NCBI GenBank assembly: GCA_958450325.1
Contig: OY288243.1
Coordinates: forward strand, 48,438,878 to 48,502,877
DNA from: Agrostemma githago
Taxonomy: Eukaryota; Streptophyta; Magnoliopsida; Caryophyllales; Caryophyllaceae
Reading direction: 5' to 3'
Length of the DNA: 64,000 nucleotides
Made by a program: the position numbers and the translations under genes. How positions within the stretch are numbered: position 1 is the stretch's first letter; every line of letters starts with the position of its first letter. Below are positions 21,965-33,219 of the stretch, piece after piece. The notes beneath the pieces are model-generated. The model had not been told where the DNA came from. It saw nothing but the letters and a program-made list of their open reading frames with translations, and did no database searches.

Positions 21965-24900
21965 TTAGGTGGAATCGAGAGTGTCGTTGAGGTCCATGGC
22001 CTCTATGACACCGACATATGCACCTTCGTGATAGAGCTTGAGGCGTTGACCGTTCACCTTGAATATTTCGCCTTTGTCGGTAGTGAGTGTAACCGACCCG
22101 AATTTGTTCACTTCAGTTACCGTGAACGGTCCAGACCATCGGGATTTAAGTTTATCGGGAAAGAGTCTAAGTCGGGAATTAAATAAAAGTACCTTATCGC
22201 CGACATGGAACTCTCGGGGGATGATGCGCTTATCATGCCATCTTTTGGTCCGCTCCTTATAAATTCTCGCGCAATCATAAGCATGGAGACGGAATTCATC
22301 TAGTTCGTTCAATTGCATGAGGTGCTTCTCTCCGGCTAGCTTCGGATCGAGATTGAGCTCCTTTAAGGCCCACATAGCCTTGAACTCGAGCTCTACAGGT
22401 AGATGGCAAGCCTTGCCATAAACAAGCCTATACGAGGATGTCCCAATAGGAGTCTTGAATGCGGTCCGGTAAGCCCAAAGAGAATCATCGAGCTTCGAAC
22501 TCCAATCTTTTCTTGAGGTGTGAACAACCTTCTCGAGAATAGACTTGATCTCACGATTCGAGATCTCGACTTGTCCACTAGTTTGTGGATGATAGGCTAG
22601 CCCGGTACGGTGGTGAACACCGTATTTCTTCAATAGCTTAGTGAGTTGGCGTTCATGAAAATGTGAACCACCATCACTAATAACAGCCCGTGGGTCCCCA
22701 AAACGCGGGAATATTGTCTTCTTAAAGAGCCGGATCACCACGTTCGCATCGTTAGTAGGTGAAGCGATGGCTTCCACCCACTTCGAAACATAGTCTACAA
22801 CGACCAAAATATATCGATTCCCATAAGAAGAGGGGAACGGTCCTTGATAATCTATACCCCAAACGTCAAGTAATTCTACCTCAAGAATCTCGGTTTGAGG
22901 CATTTCGTGTCGCCGAGAAATATTTCCCGTTCGTTGGCATGCGTCGCAAGAACGAATAAAGGTGGTGGCATCCTTGAGAATAATGGGTCAATAAAAGCTC
23001 GATTGCATTACCTTCGTGAAGGTCTTTGAAGGACCGTGATGTCCACCATAAAGGGAGGAGTGGCATCTAGTGAGGATAGCATGTACCTCACTCTCGGAAA
23101 TACACCTCCTAAATAGCCCATCTGCACATTCTCGGAAGAGATACGGGTCGTCCCAAAAATACCTCTTCACATCATGTAGAAACCGCTTCTTCTGCTGATA
23201 CTGAAGGTCGGGAGGTAGAGTACCTCCAACTAGAAAGTTGGCATAATCAGCAAACCATGGAGTGTCCATGGTAATAGCGAGCAAATGGTCATCGGGGAAT
23301 GAATCGTCAATTGGGGCAAGATCCCCACCATCATATCTTAGCCGGGATAGGTGATCGGCTACGACATTCTCGGCCCCGGACTTATCACGGATCTCCAAAT
23401 CAAACTCCTGCAATAATAGGATCCATCTAATAAGTCTCGGTTTGGCCTCCTTCTTCGCTAGAAGGTACTTCAAGGCTGCATGATCTGTATACACTATCAC
23501 CTTCGAGCCAATGAGATAGGCCCGAAACTTGTCTTGAGCATAGATGATGGCCAATAACTCTTTCTCCGTGGTAGCATAATTGATCTGCGCCATATCTAAT
23601 GTCCGACTAGCATAGTAGATCGCATGTAAAGCCTTGTCTTTCCTTTGCCCGAGCACAGCTCCTACAGCGTAGTCGCTAGCATCGCACATAACCTCGAAAG
23701 GTAATTCCCAATCGGGAGCTCGGATAATAGGTGCGGAAACAAGGGCCTGCTTAATCCTGTCAAAAGCTCGAGCACACTCGTCAGTAAAGACGAACGGGGC
23801 ATCTTTGAGGAGCAGTTGAGTCAGAGGCTTGGCAATCTTGGAGAAATATTGGATGAAACGGCGGTAAAAACCCGCGTGACCAAGAAAACTCCGCACACCC
23901 TTAACATTAACGGGGTATGGTAATTGCTCAATCACCTCGACCTTCTCTTTATCCACTTGGATGCCACGTTCGGACACTAAATGACCCAAAACGACTCCCT
24001 CGATCACCATGAAGTGACACTTCTCCCAGTTTAAGACCAAATTGGTCTCCTCACAACGTTGCAAGACCCGTGAAAGATTAAGTAAACATGCATTATAATC
24101 AGTGCCGTATACACTGAAGTCATCCATGAAGACTTCCATGACAGACTCGATAAGGTCCGACAATATGGACATCATAAAATTTTGGAAAGTGGTCGGGGCA
24201 TTACAAAGGCCAAAAGGCATCCTTCGGTATGCGAAGGTGCCGTAGGGACAGGTGAATGTTGTTTTCTCCTAGTCGTCCGGGTGAATTGGGATTTGGAAAA
24301 ATCCCGAGTAGCCATCTAAGTAACAGAAGTACTTATGGCAAGCAAGACCCTCTAGTATCTGGTCAATGAAGGGGAGTGGGAAATGGTCTTTCCTAGTAGC
24401 TACGTTCAGCTTACGGTAGTCAATACACATTCTCCATCCAGTCACTAATCGAGTAGAAATAAGTTCATTCCTCTCGTTCGTGATAACCGTGGTCCCACCC
24501 TTCTTAGGGACCACTTGGACTGGACTAACCCATTTAGAGTCGGAAATGGGATAGATAATGCCAGCATCTAGGAGTTTCATAACCTCCTTCCTAACCACAT
24601 CCTGCATGTTCGGGTTCAACCTACGTTGTCCCTGAATGGATGGTCTATGGTCCCCCTCTAAGTGAATGCGATGCATGCAAAACTCGGGACTAATACCACG
24701 TAGGTCATCAATACTGTACCCAATAACCTTCTTATGTCGTCGTAAGATGACTAACAACTCCGAAAGTTGGCTATCTGTGAGTGCAGCGTTGACAATTACG
24801 GGGTTTAGACCCTTATCATCTAGGAATGCATATTTCAGATTAGGGGGAAGGGGTTTTAGTTCAGGTTTACTTACCTCGACCTCGTTTTTAGGGGTGCCGA

Positions 24901-26247
24901 GATTGTATACCTTCTCGATAGTGCCCTCCTTTCCGTTTAGCATGCGTTCCAGCTCGTCCACTTCCGTGCTCCATGATCTCTTCTCGGCATCAGCATCGCT
25001 GGATGTCAGCAATTTCTCCAAAGGGTCCCTGTCAAGATAATCGTCAATATAACTTTCTATTTCCAAATCAATGACATCTATACTATAACAAGACTCCTCT
25101 ATCATGGGCTTTCTAAGAGCATGATCGAGACTAAAAGTCACGGTGTCATCTCCTACGGAGAGTGTGAGCTTCCAATTTTTGACATCGATGATCGCCCCTG
25201 CCGTGTGTAGGAAACGGCGACCGAGGATAATAGGTATTATGGCGTCCTCAGCCATGTCTAAGACGACAAAGTCTACGGGAATAAAGAATTTCTCTACTTG
25301 GACCGGAACATCCTCTAAAACACCTAAAGGATATTTGACCGATCGATCAGCCATCTGCAGAGTCATATTAGTACATTTTAAAACACCCATATTCAATTTC
25401 TGACAAATAGAATACGGCATGACACTGACGCTAGCTCCTAAGTCACACAGGGCCTTATCGATAGCTAATGTCCCTATAGTACAAGGGATAGAAAAACTCC
25501 CTGGATCCTTGAGCTTGGGCGGAGTACGACTCTGTAGTAGCGCGCTGCATTCCTCTGTGAAAGCAACTGTCTCAGTTTCACTAAAAGACCGCTTACGAGT
25601 TACTATTTCTTTCATAAATTTCGCGTAAGCAGGAACTTGAGTGATCAAATCAGTAAAAGGAACACTTACCTGCAGATTCTTGATGACTTCCATAAACTTA
25701 TAGAACTGTTGATCAAGCTTTGTCTTACGCTGTCGGTGGGGAAATGGAAGTATGATCGGAATTGCAGGCTCCTTGACTTGAGACGAGGATGCTTGAGAAG
25801 AATTAGCATCCTTAATTGAAACCTGGGGATGAAAAGTAGAAGAATCAGGCGTTACGGTCTTCACTCGATCGAGTTCCGTCTGACTCGGTCGAGTTTCATT
25901 ATACTCGGCCGAGTCACCTGAAAGCACTCGATCGATTGGTATCACTGGGAGGCTACTGATCAATTTTTGAGGGTCTACTCGATCGAGTGGGATGACACCA
26001 CTCGGTCGAGTGACCCCCAACTCGATCGAGTCAGGTGTGACTCGGCGAGTTGACTACGTGACTGCTCTCTGCCAGGTTTTTGGGGGTCTACTCGATCGAG
26101 TGAGGTGGTGTTACTCGATCGAGTGACCTCCATTCGTGGCCTGCTCCGTGCTTCTTCTGTTAGCTCTTGCTTCTCCAACTCCGTCTCATCAACCACAACA
26201 TACTCCTCGGGCATCTTCGGACCGTCATAATGGGTTCCGCTTCTCAA
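21965..26247 (-). pseudogene. Athila Pol: protease, reverse transcriptase, RNase H, integrase
   Basis: In order: the gag-pol linker with LRSGTHYDGP; protease with CDLGASVSVMP near 25440; reverse transcriptase with WRMCIDYRKLN and the catalytic FMDDFSVYG (about 24120); RNase H starting CDASDYAVGAVLG; an integrase zinc region (HSSLYGGHHG); the integrase core with D in WGIDYQGPF, D in ISDGGSHF and E in GQVEISNREIK; and a C-terminal WSGPFTV region. It would copy the RNA and integrate the DNA. Lesions are a one-base loss at 26040-26050, TAG at 24269-24271 just before the palm domain, and TGA at 22988-22990 inside the integrase zinc region. All domains downstream of the slip are in one frame, the same as gag, so the ancestor made one Gag-Pol. 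Confidence 0.95.
25863..26124. repeat. Palindrome cluster inside Athila gag-pol coding sequence (ten sites)
   Basis: Cores of ACTCG-NN-CGAGT type start at 25863, 25883, 25903, 25926, 25977, 26000, 26020, 26040, 26090 and 26113, spaced 20-23 bp within groups. Several are imperfect, such as the GATT end at 25937. On the coding strand they yield repeated LDRV and TRSS-like peptides between Gag and protease. The site at 26040-26050 has a one-base centre, and that missing base accounts for the frame change in pol. Confidence 0.9.
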
Positions 26248-26331
26248 TGTGATCGCATTGGCTTGCTCATGTGATTGCTCGCCTTGAGGAGGTAGACTAC
26301 CCGGTGTCCTAACTTGCTTTTGGGTGGCAAG

Positions 26332-27877
26332 TTATGCTACTTGGGTGTCTAGGATCTTGTTATGTGCAAGTATCTGGTTGACTTGGGTTTCTAGCTTATT
26401 ATGACTTTGGATACCTTGCATCAATAAAGCTTTGATCTCCGCATACTCGGTGTTGGTTGGAGCTTGAGCTTGGGCTTGGTTTTGGTTTTGTGGGACCGGC
26501 TGAAATTGTTGTTGGTTCCCCCACCCTTGTTGGTTACCCCAAGGTTGGTTATTGCCCCATTGTTGGTTCCCCCAATTTTGTTGGTTACCCCAATTTTGTT
26601 GCCCTCCTTGGAATTGTTGTCGGTTATTGCTATGGCTTTGGGAGGGTCGGTTATGGGGTGCTACATATGGGACGGTTTTTTTACCGCCGGGTGGTGGTGG
26701 GTTAAGCACGTTTTGACTCCTATAAGACAACAACGACTTGTCATAGCCCGGTTGGTTCATGTATGGGAGGTGTGGTCTCATGGATTGGATTCGCCGTTTC
26801 TAAACTCACAAACTCTTGGGCATAATAACCCGTATTCCCACAATTCTCACAAACAACCTCGGACATTGCATTAACTTGGTACATACCGCCTTGTTGTTGT
26901 TGGTTTTGGGTTCTAGCAAGCTCCATGGAATCAAGCCGCTTAGTTAAAGCGGCTAGGTGACTAACTATGGCATTTGATGACTCGGAGTCACCACTATTTC
27001 CCCGGGTGTTACCTCGTGGATTTCCCCAACGTGAGTGATGAGTAGCCATATCTTCAATCAATTTCCATGCTTTATCATCATCAACGTTGTTTTGGAACCT
27101 GCCATTAGCTGCAGAATCGAGCGTAGCTCGGCAATCGTCATATAAACCATTATAGAATTGATTGCACAAAAACCATACCTCGAATCCGTGATGTGGACAC
27201 TCCTTGACTAGCTTTTTATACCTTACCCACGCCTCGTAGATATTCTCGTGAGATGTCTGTCGGAAGTTAGTAATCTGACTCCTCAACATGTTGGTCTTCT
27301 GCGGCGTGTAGTAGTGCTTATAAAAAGCTAAGGCTAGGGAGTTCCAATCTGTGATTCCCTCATAAACGCGGTCTAGATCCGTGATCCAGTCTCTTGCGTT
27401 ATCGCGTAGGGAGAACATGTATAGCATCTCCATCACCTCTTCTTGTGTCACTCCCGTGGGGAGTGGTATAGTTGAGCAATAATCGGTGAAGAGCTTCATG
27501 TGCTTCGCCGGGTCTTCATCGGAGCCTCCACCGAATTGATTTCGCTCCACCAATGTAATAAAGGCGGGGTGAATCTCGAACGTACCCGTAGTGGCGGTGG
27601 GGCTCTTCAACGATTTCGGTAGGGCACTTTGCTCCGGCTCGGAATGGCTAGCAAGTTTGGGAGGCATCTTGACTAGCGGTGTCTCGGGGGCAGTAGTGGA
27701 ATTATCCTCTTCAAAGGACAGTGCTTCGGATATGTGCTCGTCTTCCGAATGTTCCACTGATTCTGATCTTTCTGTCTCAGCAATCTCTTTGTAGAATTTC
27801 CTAGACCTGCGGAAAGTTCTCTCTGGTTCAGGATCGAATGGTGGTACGTAGCCTGAAATTCGAGAGGACCTGGGCAT
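26332..27877 (-). pseudogene. Athila Gag
   Basis: It starts at ATG 27877, about 110 bp after the primer-binding site. Residues 95-300 form the retrotransposon Gag core (HPAFITLVERNQFGG, DWITDLDRVYEG, YYTPQKTNMLR, FYNGLYDDCRATLD). A zinc knuckle CENCGNTGYYAQE follows, with its last cysteine lost at a frame slip around 26785-26815. The second part is rich in Trp-Gly-Asn-Gln repeats (about 26480-26620), a variable linker, and ends with TAA at 26332-26334. The original frame would continue into the LRSGTHYDGP linker and pol. The two frame slips (near 26800 and 26045) cancel each other. Gag would form the particle that carries the RNA. Confidence 0.93.
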
Positions 27878-27987
27878 ACGAGGAAACTACAGGAAAAAAT
27901 GTGAGAAACGGTCTCCTGGAACTGAAGTTCCTCGAGACAAGCAATCAAAAGGCTAAAACACAAAACAGGTAAATAAATAACACCGTC

Positions 27988-28005
27988 TCCCCGGCAACGG
28001 CGCCA
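27988..28005 (-). other. Athila primer-binding site (Asp tRNA type)
   Basis: The minus strand reads TGGCGCCGTTGCCGGGGA, five bases from the 5' LTR. This is the well-known Athila-type site matching the 3' end of an aspartate tRNA. Confidence 0.93.
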
Positions 28006-28010
28006 AACTT

Positions 28011-29375
28011 TGACAAGGGTAGTCGTATCCCTAATCAAAGATACCCTAAGGTCCACTAACTAATGTAGATAGTGAAGTAGGGGTCGAACCACCAGGAGAC
28101 GGGACTCAATTACTTGTTCTAAGGTCTAGACTAAAGATTACGGGTCACTGTTTTTCTGTTTGTTAAGTGGACTGACAACTAACTGCTATAAAGTAAATCA
28201 ATAATAAAAAGGTCTAGGGTCTCAGGTTCACAATGAATATCAATCAGGTCAGGGAGTCAACTAACAGGTCAATAATCGAACTGTCTAAGGTGTAGGTCCG
28301 GTCGGTACTACTACAAACTTTAGAACTAAACTTAACTTGCGGTCGCTAGAATTAAGCTAGTCTACCCAAAATGTCGTGACCTAATTAGTCCTTAACCCGG
28401 TCGGCGAAAAGTCCTAATTGTGATACTAACTAATTAACCCTGGCCAGTAATTAATCAATCAGAATTAAAACAACATTCAGGCGACAGTTCATATGATCAG
28501 AGACAGGTCAGTCTTCTATAACCCAATTAACACCCATCGATCCTCTTAAACCCTAGATAAAAATTAGCTACTCATGATGATTGTTCTAAAACTAACAAAA
28601 TATGAATTGCAATTAAACATGATGAATACGAATTAAATTAAACTACAAGACTGAAATCAGATAACTATGAAAACTAAGAACGAACTAAGACAAGAATTAA
28701 ACTAGAGAATTAAGACAAGAATTAAACTAGCGAATTGAAATAGAAATTGAAATTAGAATTAAGGATTATCAATACCAAACAATTGAGATCTAAAAGAAAG
28801 AACGGAATTCGATGAACCTTGCGAAAGAAAATGGAAACGAACGTAGTCTTCTATCCTAGCCAAAGTAACATAATGTGTGTTTCTACCAGTAAAAAGTATA
28901 TCTGACAATCCTCCTCCAACTAATTTAAAAGAGATCAGTTGGGCTTACAAAACAGGCCCATAATTCTAAATAAATGAAAATCCAATTCGCGGCCTGAGTG
29001 TAACGCACTCGATCGAGTACATGCGTGCACTCGATCGAGTGTATCCGTATCTGCAGTCTGGTTGAGCACGGAAATAGGCACCCGATCGAGTGCTTAGCAC
29101 CACTCGATCGAGTGGGTGCTGCTGAGCTCGTGATTGAGCTATTCATTTGCTTCTCGGCTTTTTCGTTTTCTTCCTCGTCCTTCGTCCTCGTCTCGGCTAT
29201 CTGGGCTATCACTCCTAGATATGCTCGAAATTGCACTTAACCTGCAAAATAGCACGAGAACCGACAGTATCGACTTTCTAATAGAAATCGACATTAAACA
29301 TATAGTTATGGAGGAAGAAAAGCTCAAAAACGGTTGTCGGGGGACAATAAAATACGATATAAAATACGTTGATCA
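28011..29375 (-). repeat. Athila 5' LTR (1365 bp)
   Basis: On the plus strand it runs TGACAAGGG...GTTGATCA. The palindrome cluster is at 29006-29114, with one site mutated (CACCCG at 29079). A TATACTTTT sequence near 28900 on the minus strand, about 100 bp downstream of the palindromes, is a possible promoter core but is unproven. Confidence 0.95.
29006..29114. repeat. Palindrome cluster in the Athila 5' LTR (four sites)
   Basis: Sites at 29006, 29028, 29079 and 29101 correspond to the four in the 3' LTR. The third has T to C in its left arm. Spacing is 22 bp within pairs and 73 bp between pairs. Confidence 0.93.
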
Positions 29376-29941
29376 GCCTTTGAGCGCAGTCCCCCGCTTA
29401 TGGCGTTTGGTCATGACGTCCGCGAAACGTCGTGTGCAGGTCTCGTTATATCGCTCCTAGACCCTTCCTTCTTACTCCGGCTTCCAAGTGAACTTCAACT
29501 ACACAAACAAGGCGGATTATTAATTAGTAGCGAAATTATTTACAAAGTCTACATTGTAAATTAAAAACTCGGTAACAAAAACAATCCACGTACCCGAAAG
29601 TTGTTGAACCACCACTGCCGTACGTCCAACGACACCATAGTCCAGCAAGCATACCTCTGCCCTCTATCGACCACGTAGCTGTTAGTACAGCCCGCGGTCA
29701 CTAGCTCATGTAGAAACCTGCACCGAGTCGAGAATCATATATATATGTATGAAATCTTAAAAGATATAGTCGAACAATTCATATGTTACAAAAGAATCGA
29801 CATGTTAGATTATATTACCAAACGCGACCAGGGTCAATCTTCAACCGGGCATCGTCGTCGTACTCCAGCTGCTCCTGCTGCCCCTGCTGCTCATTCTACT
29901 CCGGTCCGGTTTTGGGGATCCGTTCCTCCTCCCCTTGCTGC

Positions 29942-30592
29942 TAGAGATGGCAATGGACCGGATCTGGACCGGGTCCACTAGGATCCGGACCCGGACCCGT
30001 CAAAATTACCCTAGACCCGGACCCGACCCGGACCCGGCCGGGTCCAAAATTTTAAGACCCGGATCCAGACCCGCCGGGTCCGGTTCGGGTCCGGGTCTAC
30101 CCGCGGGTCTCACTATTTTATTTTATTTTGTCCTACATTCCTCATTTCTTCCAAATTTCAAATTTGCCGGTATTTTTTATCACGTACAAAATTATCTACG
30201 ACATATATTGTACTAAGAAATTAAACACTCTTACAAACTCATTCATAACGGTCTTAGGAAACCTTGAATGAACACTGAAATGGTGAGGAAAGAAGTGAGA
30301 GAGTGAGTTATTTTAGTAATTTAGTTGTTTGCTAGCAATTTTGCGTATGTATGTTGGTAGATAGTTTTGCGTATGTATGTTGGTAGATTTTTGTTTTTTT
30401 ATAATTAAAGTGTCGGGTCCACGGGTCGGGTCCGGGTCCAATATTTCAGACCCGGACCCGGACCCGGTTTTCAAAAATAAGATCCAGATCCGACCCGGAT
30501 CCGCCGGGTCTGAAAAAATGAAACCCAGACCCGACCCATATGGGTCCGACCCGCCGGGTCTGGACCGGGTCCTGGACCCGTTGCCATCCCTA
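29942..30592. mobile_element. Non-autonomous hAT element (651 bp) made of GGACCCGG repeats
   Basis: The ends are TAGAGATGGCAATGG and its inverse CCGTTGCCATCCCTA, flanked by an exact 8-bp duplication CTTGCTGC (29934-29941 and 30593-30600). The terminal 170 bp on each side are dense in ACCCGG/CCGGGT motifs facing each other, while the middle (30110-30410) is AT-rich. There is no transposase. It has inserted in exon 1 of the CACTA TnpA gene. Terminal sequence and duplication size fit the hAT superfamily. Confidence 0.92.
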
Positions 30593-30692
30593 CTTGCTGC
30601 GTGGTGGATGTCTGAACAGACCTACTACCCCCACCACGTCTCCTGGTGGATCTGCCGCCTGCCATCTTAACCTTGCAACAAATTAAACAATG

Positions 30693-30743
30693 TCAACAAC
30701 AGTTACAATTACAATTACAACAGTTACAATTACAATTACAACA
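30693..30743. repeat. (TTACAA/TTACAACAG) microsatellite
   Basis: A short AATTAC-type repeat sits exactly where the TnpD protein homology stops. It may mark the deletion scar. Confidence 0.85.
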
Positions 30744-30745
30744 CG

Positions 30746-32070
30746 GACATACTTTCTGACCTGCAGTAGACCACCCCAAGAGCATACCATACGCGGGGAA
30801 GTCGTTTATAGTCCACAACAGAGCTGCTTTCAACTGAAAGTTTTGTCTCAAAGAGACATCATAAGTTTCCACCCCTACATCCCACAGTTGTTTAAATTCC
30901 TCAATAACAGGTTGCAAGTAAACATCCAAATGATTTTTAGGGTTTTTGGGTCGAAGGACAATAAGAGATAGGAAGATGAAAGGCTGCTTCAAACATAACC
31001 AAGGAGGTAGGTTATAAGGTGTGATCATACAGGCCAGCAAGAGTACGACTTAACAAATTGGCCGAAAGGTGGGGGTGTAGTCTATCGAAATGCTTGAACT
31101 CCTCACCGTCACTCGGAAGACACATCTTCCCTGGTACCATAATGTCCTCCTTGTGCTACCTCATTTGCTCTGCTATGGTTCTTGTGGCATACAATTTTTG
31201 ACGTCTAGGTGCAATAGAGAAGTACGTAAGCTGACTGATTGGGATCAGTTTCTTACCCCTAACACCGCTTTTCCCTTTTCTACCCCTCAAAACAGTATCC
31301 CCCTCAACCGTCTTATACCTACCCTTACCACATCTCCTACATTCGTCGAGCATCACATCGTCCTTCCAAAATAGCATGCATCCATCTGGACAAGCATCAA
31401 TATTTTCATGCGGGAGTTGAAGACCTTTCACAACTTTTTTGGTTGTGTAGAAAGTTCGGGTTATGATATTGTCTTTTGGGATGACTCTGTCAAGCATGGC
31501 AGCAACACCATCGACACAAGCAAAGGGTAGGTTAAACTCACATTTAAGGCTAACAACCATAGATGCGACTTATAGCAAAGTCACATCGCACCCTCCATAT
31601 AAAGGTTTCTCCGAAGCGTTCAACATGTCAAAAAAAGCCTTTGCTTGTGGGTTAGGTGAGTCTTGTGGGTTAGGTGAGTCTCATGGGTTAGGTGAGTCGT
31701 CATTCCTATATGTGTTATCGTTGTTGAACAAGTTACACTCCACAACGTCAACTATCATACCTCTCAACCCCTCCTCATTTTGTCGGTTCTCGGGTTCCTC
31801 GGACTGAGAGGGATCACCATGACAAATCCAATGATAATAATTGGGTGAAAAACCATCACAGATGACATGTTCCTTAACCACAATGACCTCAAAATTTTTT
31901 AAGTTCTTGCATTTAGTACATGGACACCTAACTTCTCCCCTCGATGCATAGTCTAGTGACTTTTTTGCAACCTCAACAAATGAGTCAATACCCCTAAAAA
32001 ATTCGACGGTGGGACGTCTCTTCTTATCAAGTCTTCCCTCATACATCCATTTCCGTTCAATTCTCTTCAT
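30746..32070 (-). pseudogene. CACTA TnpD/TNP2 transposase, N-terminal part only
   Basis: Three blocks are in the right order. Residues from 32070 (MKRIERKWMYEGRLDKKRRP, CPCTKCKN, WICHGD) match the transposase-associated N-terminal domain. 31560-31156 holds LDECRRCGKGRYK and the KLIPISQL region. 31040-30746 holds the Transposase_21 signature (MITPYNLPPWLCLKQPF, DVYLQPVIEEFKQLWDVG, DFPAYGMLLGWSTAG). Frame slips separate the blocks. Homology ends at a CPCC motif, so roughly the C-terminal half to two-thirds is missing. An intact protein would cut the CACTA ends; this one cannot. Confidence 0.9.
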
Positions 32071-32079
32071 TTTCTACGT

Positions 32080-32865
32080 AAAAAAATATATATAACAAAC
32101 TAAAGTTTAATTTCCCTAACTTAATTTAGGACTAACTAAACTCAAATTTAATCACCATTTAACTTAAACTTAATTTCCCTAACTTAATTTCCATAACTGA
32201 ATTTCCTCAATTTAATCACAAATACATCAAAGTAAACCCAAATGTCTTATTAATTTAGAATTGACCTTAACGTATTTATACTAACAAATTACTCAAACTA
32301 AACTCAATTAAATCAAATTCTCACAAATTCATCACAACATTAATGCCGCTTACCCTAAGCTTACGCCAGTAATCTACCTAATCAAAATTGGGCTGAACTA
32401 ATGGGCAGACAGGCAATGTAACTGAATTGAGACATAATCAACATTAACTATCAAACTAGCACTAATAACTGAAATAAATTGAAATAAATCAAAAATTACA
32501 AAAATTAAACTCCAAATAAAAAATATATATAACAAATTAAAGTTGAATTTCCCTAAACTTCATTTAGAAATGATTAAACCCAAATGTAATCGCAATTTAA
32601 TCACAAATTACGAATTACTCAAAATTAATTTCCGTAACTTAATTTCCCCAATAATCACGAATTATCCAAATCCTAATTCATCAATTTAATTCCCGAATTA
32701 ACCGAATTCATCAAACCCTAATCAAAATTGGGCTAATGGGCAATACTAATCTACCTAATCATAATTGGGCTAAAAAAACAAGGCCACTCAATTGAGACCT
32801 AAACAATATTAACTATCAAACTACCATAATAATTGAAAAAAAAAATCAAAGCTAACCAATATTAT
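32080..32865. repeat. Direct duplication in CACTA non-coding DNA (about 0.4 kb, two copies)
   Basis: 32080-32515 and 32519-32865 share, in order, an AAAAAATATATATAACAAA start, a TTTCCCTAACTTAATTTAGG-like stretch, a CAAAATTGGGCT phrase and an AACTATCAAACTA phrase. Both are AT-rich and non-coding. Confidence 0.75.
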
Positions 32866-32912
32866 AATGAATAAAAACTAATTAAAATAATAAAAACATA
32901 CCGAAAATTAGG

Positions 32913-33219
32913 TGTAACACCCCGACCCAATCCTAGGGCCGGAAATGTTAACCGCGGTAGCTCGCTAGGCTTTGTACTGGTCCCACAGACCAACACGAGT
33001 CCTTTCTAGCGCATTTTGTCCTCACTCATGTGCATCCTGGAAACCTTCCCAGGAGGTCACCCATCCTAAGATTGCTCCCAGTCAAGCACGCTTAACTGCA
33101 GAGTTCTTATCATGGGCAAACCCGAAAAGAAAGTGCACTTTGTTGATATGAGTACTACTTCAAATCCCTTTAAGCAAAGCTCATAAATAGGACATCTTCA
33201 ATCAATGTGGGGTGTTTCA
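32913..33219 (-). mobile_element. Solo LTR of Cassandra type carrying 5S rRNA sequence (307 bp)
   Basis: The block has TG...CA ends (TGTAACACCCC and GGGGTGTTTCA on the plus strand) and an exact TTAGG duplication at 32908-32912 and 33220-33224. A stretch of 5S rRNA-like sequence lies inside on the minus strand. This is the hallmark of Cassandra, a terminal-repeat-in-miniature retrotransposon known across vascular plants. No internal region or second LTR is present. Confidence 0.9.
33030..33115 (-). pseudogene. 5S rRNA-derived sequence inside the Cassandra LTR
   Basis: The minus strand contains AACTCTGCAGTTAAGCGTGC, then a GGATGGGTGACCTCCTGGGA block. These correspond to the A box and C box of the 5S internal promoter. 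The rest of the 5S gene is diverged, so it is not a working rRNA gene, although RNA polymerase III factors could still bind. Confidence 0.85.

Larger units (their letters stand above)
16428..29375 (-). mobile_element. Athila-like Ty3/gypsy retrotransposon, full length 12.9 kb
   Basis: It is complete from LTR to LTR and flanked by GCCTT (16423-16427 and 29376-29380). Right to left it has the 5' LTR (28011-29375), an Asp-tRNA-type primer site, gag, protease-RT-RNaseH-integrase, a palindrome-rich spacer, an extra ATHILA-type ORF, a long 3' untranslated region, a polypurine tract and the 3' LTR (16428-17792). By eye the LTRs differ at about 26 of 1365 positions (about 2%). That would suggest an age near or below one to two million years under commonly used plant rates. 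Despite this, the coding region has several stops and frame slips. It sits inside exon 3 of the CACTA TnpA gene. Confidence 0.96.
15430..30665 (-). pseudogene. CACTA TnpA-like gene (Transposase_24 type), six inferred exons, interrupted twice
   Basis: Inferred minus-strand exons, all with GT-AG borders except at insertion points, are 30665-30601 joined to 29933-29819 across a hAT insertion, 29716-29594, 29498-29381 joined to 16427-16416 across the Athila element, 16324-16164, 16073-15957 and 15843-15430. The start encodes MAGGRSTRRRGGG, and the last exon carries a proline-rich and Glu/Lys/Gln coiled-coil stretch (EQMKEELASQREQIKKMQEQ). Conserved-looking pieces include DVRQWWFNNF and ELFLDMHAKSDDKG, which fit the plant Transposase_24 family. 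Proteins of this type bind subterminal repeats. A TAG in exon 1 and TAAs in exon 3 show decay apart from the insertions. Family assignment is by eye. Confidence 0.72.

Noticed and set aside
33030..33115. A functional 5S rRNA gene
   Set aside because: Only the internal promoter part is well kept, and the sequence sits within TG...CA ends with a 5-bp duplication; it is a Cassandra-type LTR.
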